A stretch of DNA of 64,000 nt. Origin: Neobacillus bataviensis LMG 21833 (GTDB taxonomy: Bacteria > Bacillota > Bacilli > Bacillales > Cytobacillaceae). Position 1 is the first letter of the stretch. Every line of letters begins with the position of its first letter. Location: positions 29,975 to 93,974 of the forward strand of contig NZ_AJLS01000041.1 of the NCBI RefSeq assembly GCF_000307875.1, read 5' to 3'. Of the stretch, positions 60,791 through 64,000 are shown piece by piece. Position numbers and translations under genes: made by a program. Under the pieces are notes generated by a model. It was not told the DNA's origin, made no database searches, and saw only the letters and a list, made by a program, of their open reading frames with translations.

Positions 60791-62317
60791 ATGAAAAAAA
60801 TTACACTCTTTTTAATTACATTATTATTCATTTCAGCCCTGCCTGCCCAAGCTGCTGTCGAAAAGAAAGACAGGCTGTGGCAGGATGAAACGGTGTATTC
60901 AATCATGATTGACCGTTTTAACAATGGGGACAGAAACAATGATATCGATGCGAATGCTAAGGATCCTAATGTCTATAATGGCGGTGATTTTCAAGGGATT
61001 ATCGATAAATTAGATTACATACAAGATATGGGCTTCACTGCTATTCGTTTAACGCCTATCTTTGATAATACAAAGAATGGATACCATGGCTATTGGGTGA
61101 ATGACTTTTACAAAACGGATGAGCATTTTGGATCGATGAAGACGTTTCAAAAGCTTGTAAAAGAGGCACATAAGCGAAAAATAAAGGTGTTAATGGATTT
61201 TGTTACGAATAACACTGCGCTCACCCACCCTTGGGTAAAGGATTCAAGCAAACAGGACTGGTTTCATCAACAACAGGAAATCAGCGATTGGAATAATCAA
61301 CAGGAGTTAGAAAATGGCTGGGTCGATGGACTCCCTGACCTTAATCAGGACAACCCAGAAGTCAAAAAATACTTAATTGATGCAGCAAAATGGTGGATTA
61401 AGAAAACAGGTGTGGATGGATATAGCCTTCCACAGATTAATCATGTCCCAGTAAGCTTTTGGACTGATTTTTCAAATGAGGTAAAGAAAGAGAAAAAGGG
61501 ATTTCTCCTGATAGGGATTCCGGCTGAGAATGCAGTATTGGACGTCAATAAATATCATGGTGCCGGAATCGACAGCGTATTTGATTATTCCCAAAATGAG
61601 AAATTAAGAAAGGCCTTTGCAACGACAAATCAATCTTTTAGCCCTATTAACTCTGATTTTTATAGTTCTCAAAAAAAGGCAGGGTTAATGGCCAATTTTT
61701 TAGATAATGAATATACAACAAGATTTACGAATGATATTGTCGACAAGAGACAGTTCCCTGGTTCACGATGGAAAACGGCGTTAACCTATCTGTATACGAC
61801 ACCAGGCATTCCCATTTTTTATTATGGGACAGAAATCGCCTTAGTTGGGGGAGATATTCCCGATAACCGCAGGCAAATGAATTTTCGTACGGAAAAAGAG
61901 CTGATTGACTATATTACCAAGCTTACCGAGCAGCGAAACCAACTTGCTTCCTTAACAAGAGGAACGATGGAAGTACTATATGACAAAGATGGTATGATCG
62001 TATATAAACGGGTCTATAAAGGAGAAACATCGGTGGTTGCGATAAACAATTCTACCGAATCACAAAAAGTGGTTTTAACTGACAAGCAGTTAGCAGACAA
62101 TAAGGAGCTTCGTGGTTTACTTGCAGGAGATATTGTTCGCAGTCGCGATCATCAATACATCCTCATCGTTGATCGCGATAATTCCGAAATATATGTCCTG
62201 ACCGAAAAAAGTGGTATAAAAATTTCACTTATTGTCTCGTTAATTATCGTTTATATCTTGGTGGGTATCTTCCTTTACTTCCTTATCAAGAGAAGAAAAA
62301 CCAATAAGATAGAATAA
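60791..62317 (+). CDS. Membrane-anchored GH13-fold protein lacking all catalytic residues
   Basis: A 508-residue exported protein: signal peptide (1-21, AQA before Ala22), an alpha-amylase-type barrel, a small C-terminal domain, one membrane helix (about 477-500) and a KRRK tail. Overall it closely follows the membrane-anchored alpha-amylases of bacilli, but the four catalytic regions have changed. Region I DFVTNN has Asn141 for His. Region II GVDGYSLPQINHVP has Ser212 and Pro214 for the Arg and nucleophile Asp. Region III LLIGIPAEN has Ile243 for the acid Glu. Region IV FLDNEYTTRF has Glu307-Tyr308 for His-Asp. The frame is intact, so it looks like a retained pseudoenzyme, perhaps a carbohydrate-binding or scaffold protein. 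Confidence 0.85.
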   Translation: MKKITLFLITLLFISALPAQAAVEKKDRLWQDETVYSIMIDRFNNGDRNNDIDANAKDPNVYNGGDFQGIIDKLDYIQDMGFTAIRLTPIFDNTKNGYHGYWVNDFYKTDEHFGSMKTFQKLVKEAHKRKIKVLMDFVTNNTALTHPWVKDSSKQDWFHQQQEISDWNNQQELENGWVDGLPDLNQDNPEVKKYLIDAAKWWIKKTGVDGYSLPQINHVPVSFWTDFSNEVKKEKKGFLLIGIPAENAVLDVNKYHGAGIDSVFDYSQNEKLRKAFATTNQSFSPINSDFYSSQKKAGLMANFLDNEYTTRFTNDIVDKRQFPGSRWKTALTYLYTTPGIPIFYYGTEIALVGGDIPDNRRQMNFRTEKELIDYITKLTEQRNQLASLTRGTMEVLYDKDGMIVYKRVYKGETSVVAINNSTESQKVVLTDKQLADNKELRGLLAGDIVRSRDHQYILIVDRDNSEIYVLTEKSGIKISLIVSLIIVYILVGIFLYFLIKRRKTNKIE

Positions 62318-62356
62318 AACGTATCGGCGGTTGTCGTCCCGCCGATACGTTTTTTT
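62316..62356. terminator. Bidirectional terminator between the amylase-like gene and the SDR gene
   Basis: 13-bp stem AACGTATCGGCGG/CCGCCGATACGTT with an 8-base loop; A-run and T-run flank it. Confidence 0.85.
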
Positions 62357-63227
62357 AGCCATTGACAATTGTCCCGCCATTTACATGAATCATTTGCCCG
62401 CTGACATAAGAGGAGTCATCAGAGGCTAAGAACACATAGGCCGGTGCCAACTCATAAGGCTGTCCAGCACGTCCCATTGGGGTGGTAGACCCAAACGTGG
62501 CTACCTTATCCTCCGTAAATGTCGATGGGATGAGCGGAGTCCAAATGGGACCAGGAGCAACACCGTTAACACGTATGCCCTGTGAAGCGAGTGACATTGC
62601 CAATGAACGCGTAAAAGAAACAATGGCTCCTTTAGATGCGGAGTAATCAAGTAATTGTTCATTTCCTTCATAGGCTGTGATTGAAGCGGTATTAATGATC
62701 GATGCCCCTTTCTGTAAATAGGGCAGAGCCATTTTGGTCATATAAAAGAAGGAAAATAGGTTGGTTCGAAATGTTTTCTCCAGCTGTGCGGATGTGATAT
62801 TCAATAGGCTTTGCTGTGGATGCTGCTCCGCTGCGTTATTGACAAGGATATCCAGTTTACTAAATTGACCAATCGTTTTATTCACAATCTCTTTACAAAA
62901 TTCTTCATTGCCAATATCTCCGGCAAAAAGGAGGCAGTTGCGTCCTTCTGCTTCGATTATCTGCTTTGTTTCCTCGGCATCCTGATGTTCTTCTAAATAG
63001 GCAATCGCAATATCTGCGCCCTCTTTGGCAAAATAGATTGCAACCGATCTGCCAATTCCACTATCGCCTCCCGTAATTATCGCTGTTTTACCTGATAATT
63101 TGCCTCCAGCTTTATAATTGGGATCAACAGAAATTGGAAGTGGATTCATTTCACTTTCTATTCCTGGCTGGTGGTTTTGATGCTGTGGTGGAAATGTCTG
63201 CTTTTGTTGATTTTGATTACTGCTCAT
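62355..63227 (-). CDS. Short-chain dehydrogenase, YhxD/general-stress type
   Basis: A 290-residue SDR with the cofactor motif TGGDSGIGRS (about 52-61), the NNAAEQ motif, a catalytic Ser in NTASITAYEG, and YSASK. It has the N-terminal extension rich in Gln/Pro/His (about 1-40) typical of the YhxD/YhdF/GsiB-neighbour group of stress-related oxidoreductases. The start follows ACGGAGG. YhxD lies near comK in B. subtilis; here the relative is elsewhere. NADP preference and substrate are not readable. Confidence 0.85.
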   Translation of the reverse strand: MSSNQNQQKQTFPPQHQNHQPGIESEMNPLPISVDPNYKAGGKLSGKTAIITGGDSGIGRSVAIYFAKEGADIAIAYLEEHQDAEETKQIIEAEGRNCLLFAGDIGNEEFCKEIVNKTIGQFSKLDILVNNAAEQHPQQSLLNITSAQLEKTFRTNLFSFFYMTKMALPYLQKGASIINTASITAYEGNEQLLDYSASKGAIVSFTRSLAMSLASQGIRVNGVAPGPIWTPLIPSTFTEDKVATFGSTTPMGRAGQPYELAPAYVFLASDDSSYVSGQMIHVNGGTIVNG

Positions 63228-63294
63228 TTATGAAAACCTCCGTAATTAATTTCTTTTGTTAGTTTTCTTTAAATGAGTCAAATTATGAAAAAAA

Positions 63295-63336
63295 TAAAAA
63301 GGCGTGAAGGATTTTTACTTTTCCTTCCGCCTTTTC
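63295..63336 (-). terminator. Terminator of the YajQ-family gene
   Basis: Stem AAAGGCG-GAAGGA / TCCTTC-CGCCTTT with an internal mismatch; minus-strand T-run (63299-63292). Confidence 0.7.
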
Positions 63337-63337
63337 T

Positions 63338-63829
63338 TTAACGGTAATTAATGAATTGGACATCAATACTAAGGTCAGCCTCACGAACCAAGGAAATAAT
63401 TTTTTGCAAATCATCCCGATTTTTGCCGCTGACACGGACTTGATCGTCCTGCACCTGACTTTTCACTTTTACACCGCTATTTTTAATAATCGTATTAATT
63501 TTTTTGGCATTTTCTTTATCGATTCCTTGAGCAATTTTGGCTTTTTGACGCACGGTGCCTCCTGAAGCCCTTTCAATTTTCCCATAATCAAGATTTTTTA
63601 CAGGAACACCTCTTTTAATTAATTTACTAAACAATACATCCTTTAATTGATCCATTTTATATTCGTCGTCAGAAATGAGGACTAGCTCTTCCTTATCAAG
63701 CGATACTTCACTTTTGCTGCCCTTAAAATCGTAACGGGTACCGATCTCTTTCATTGTGGCCGTAATGGCATTTGTGACTTCGGTAAATTCAACTTTGGAT
63801 ACAATATCAAATGAGCTGTCTTTAGACAT
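63338..63829 (-). CDS. YajQ/UPF0234 family nucleotide-binding protein
   Basis: A 163-residue protein of two ferredoxin-like repeats. It starts [13 protein letters not shown] and contains [11 protein letters not shown] and the closing [13 protein letters not shown]. YajQ proteins bind RNA or cyclic di-GMP in other bacteria; the B. subtilis relative is YitK. The start at 63829 follows GGAGGT; five residues upstream in frame overlap the site. Confidence 0.88.
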   Translation of the reverse strand: MSKDSSFDIVSKVEFTEVTNAITATMKEIGTRYDFKGSKSEVSLDKEELVLISDDEYKMDQLKDVLFSKLIKRGVPVKNLDYGKIERASGGTVRQKAKIAQGIDKENAKKINTIIKNSGVKVKSQVQDDQVRVSGKNRDDLQKIISLVREADLSIDVQFINYR

Positions 63830-63928
63830 CGTCTTAACCTCCATTTTTAAATGAATAGAAACATAACCCCTGCAAAAGTTTCCCTTTATGGGTACATTAT
63901 AGTAAAATATATCAGTCTAAACAAGATT

Positions 63929-64000
63929 AGAAAAGCGGAAGCGCCTTGTCCAGGGGCGACAGGCATAAGACGAGCCGGCGAGAAGGCTGTTCTTTAGCCT
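63929..64000. repeat. Bacillaceae intergenic repeat, cut by the window end
   Basis: GC-rich block beginning AGAAAAGCGGAAGCGCC. Its first 15 bases from 63931 are identical to 12557-12571 in this window. From memory, a longer form ending in GGCGCTGGAGC is a common intergenic repeat of bacilli. The right end lies outside the window. Confidence 0.6.

Overview
The window reads as chromosomal core sequence of a spore-forming member of the Bacillaceae. It is AT-rich, with Gram-positive ribosome binding sites (RBS), frequent TTG/GTG starts and hairpin-plus-T terminators. Gene order follows the Bacillus subtilis hemZ-yhaR-yhaM-prsA-scoC-ecs-hemEHY-yhgE-yhf-comK-sipV-addBA-gerP-yisKL-asnO path, with local insertions and losses. 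Spore genes (gerPA-PF, a yjcZ-type peptide, yhaL, asnO), comK and scoC fit this placement. A Neobacillus-like genus is possible but is a guess. I see no tRNA, rRNA, IS element, prophage or CRISPR array.

Layout. 0-4.6 kb: hemZ, an extra acyl-CoA ligase, a crotonase (yhaR) and yhzC. 4.7-12.6 kb: ABC exporter yhaQP, then the nuclease group yhaO-yhaN-yhaM and yhaL. 12.6-16.8 kb: prsA, small spore or membrane genes, yhaI, scoC, trpP (with a TRAP-type leader) and hit. 16.9-17.4 kb: a gene-free stretch with hairpin-forming repeats. 17.4-22.9 kb: ecsABC, the amidohydrolase yhaA and a transporter. 22.9-27.6 kb: a region unlike B. subtilis, with an orphan membrane protein, degenerate palindromic repeats, and an operon of bcrC, a bis-histidine membrane protein and an ArlRS-like two-component system. 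27.6-31.9 kb: hmoB and hemEHY. 32-39.3 kb: yhgE, yhfI, lplJ, lcfB (with a FadR-type operator) and the protease yhfN. 39.3-43.2 kb: an IDEAL-type protein divergent from comK, yhjD, an LCP protein, yhjE and sipV. 43.3-50.6 kb: addB-addA. 50.6-54.2 kb: gerPA-PF, yisK and yisL. 54.3-58.0 kb: a tungsten-type aldehyde ferredoxin oxidoreductase surrounded by its own MoaD-like, DUF1952-like and MoeB-like proteins. 58-64 kb: yisN, asnO, a membrane-anchored amylase-fold protein lacking every catalytic residue, an SDR dehydrogenase and a YajQ-family protein.

Functional themes. Heme supply is spread over hemZ, hemEHY and hmoB. Envelope and secretion genes are dense: prsA, sipV, ecs, bcrC, LCP and yhfN. 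Fatty-acid activation is represented by two acyl-CoA ligases and a crotonase. DNA repair is represented by addAB and yhaON. The least ordinary items are the degenerate GH13 protein, the aldehyde ferredoxin oxidoreductase cofactor cluster, the structured repeat region between hit and ecsA, and the bis-histidine protein in the bcrC operon.
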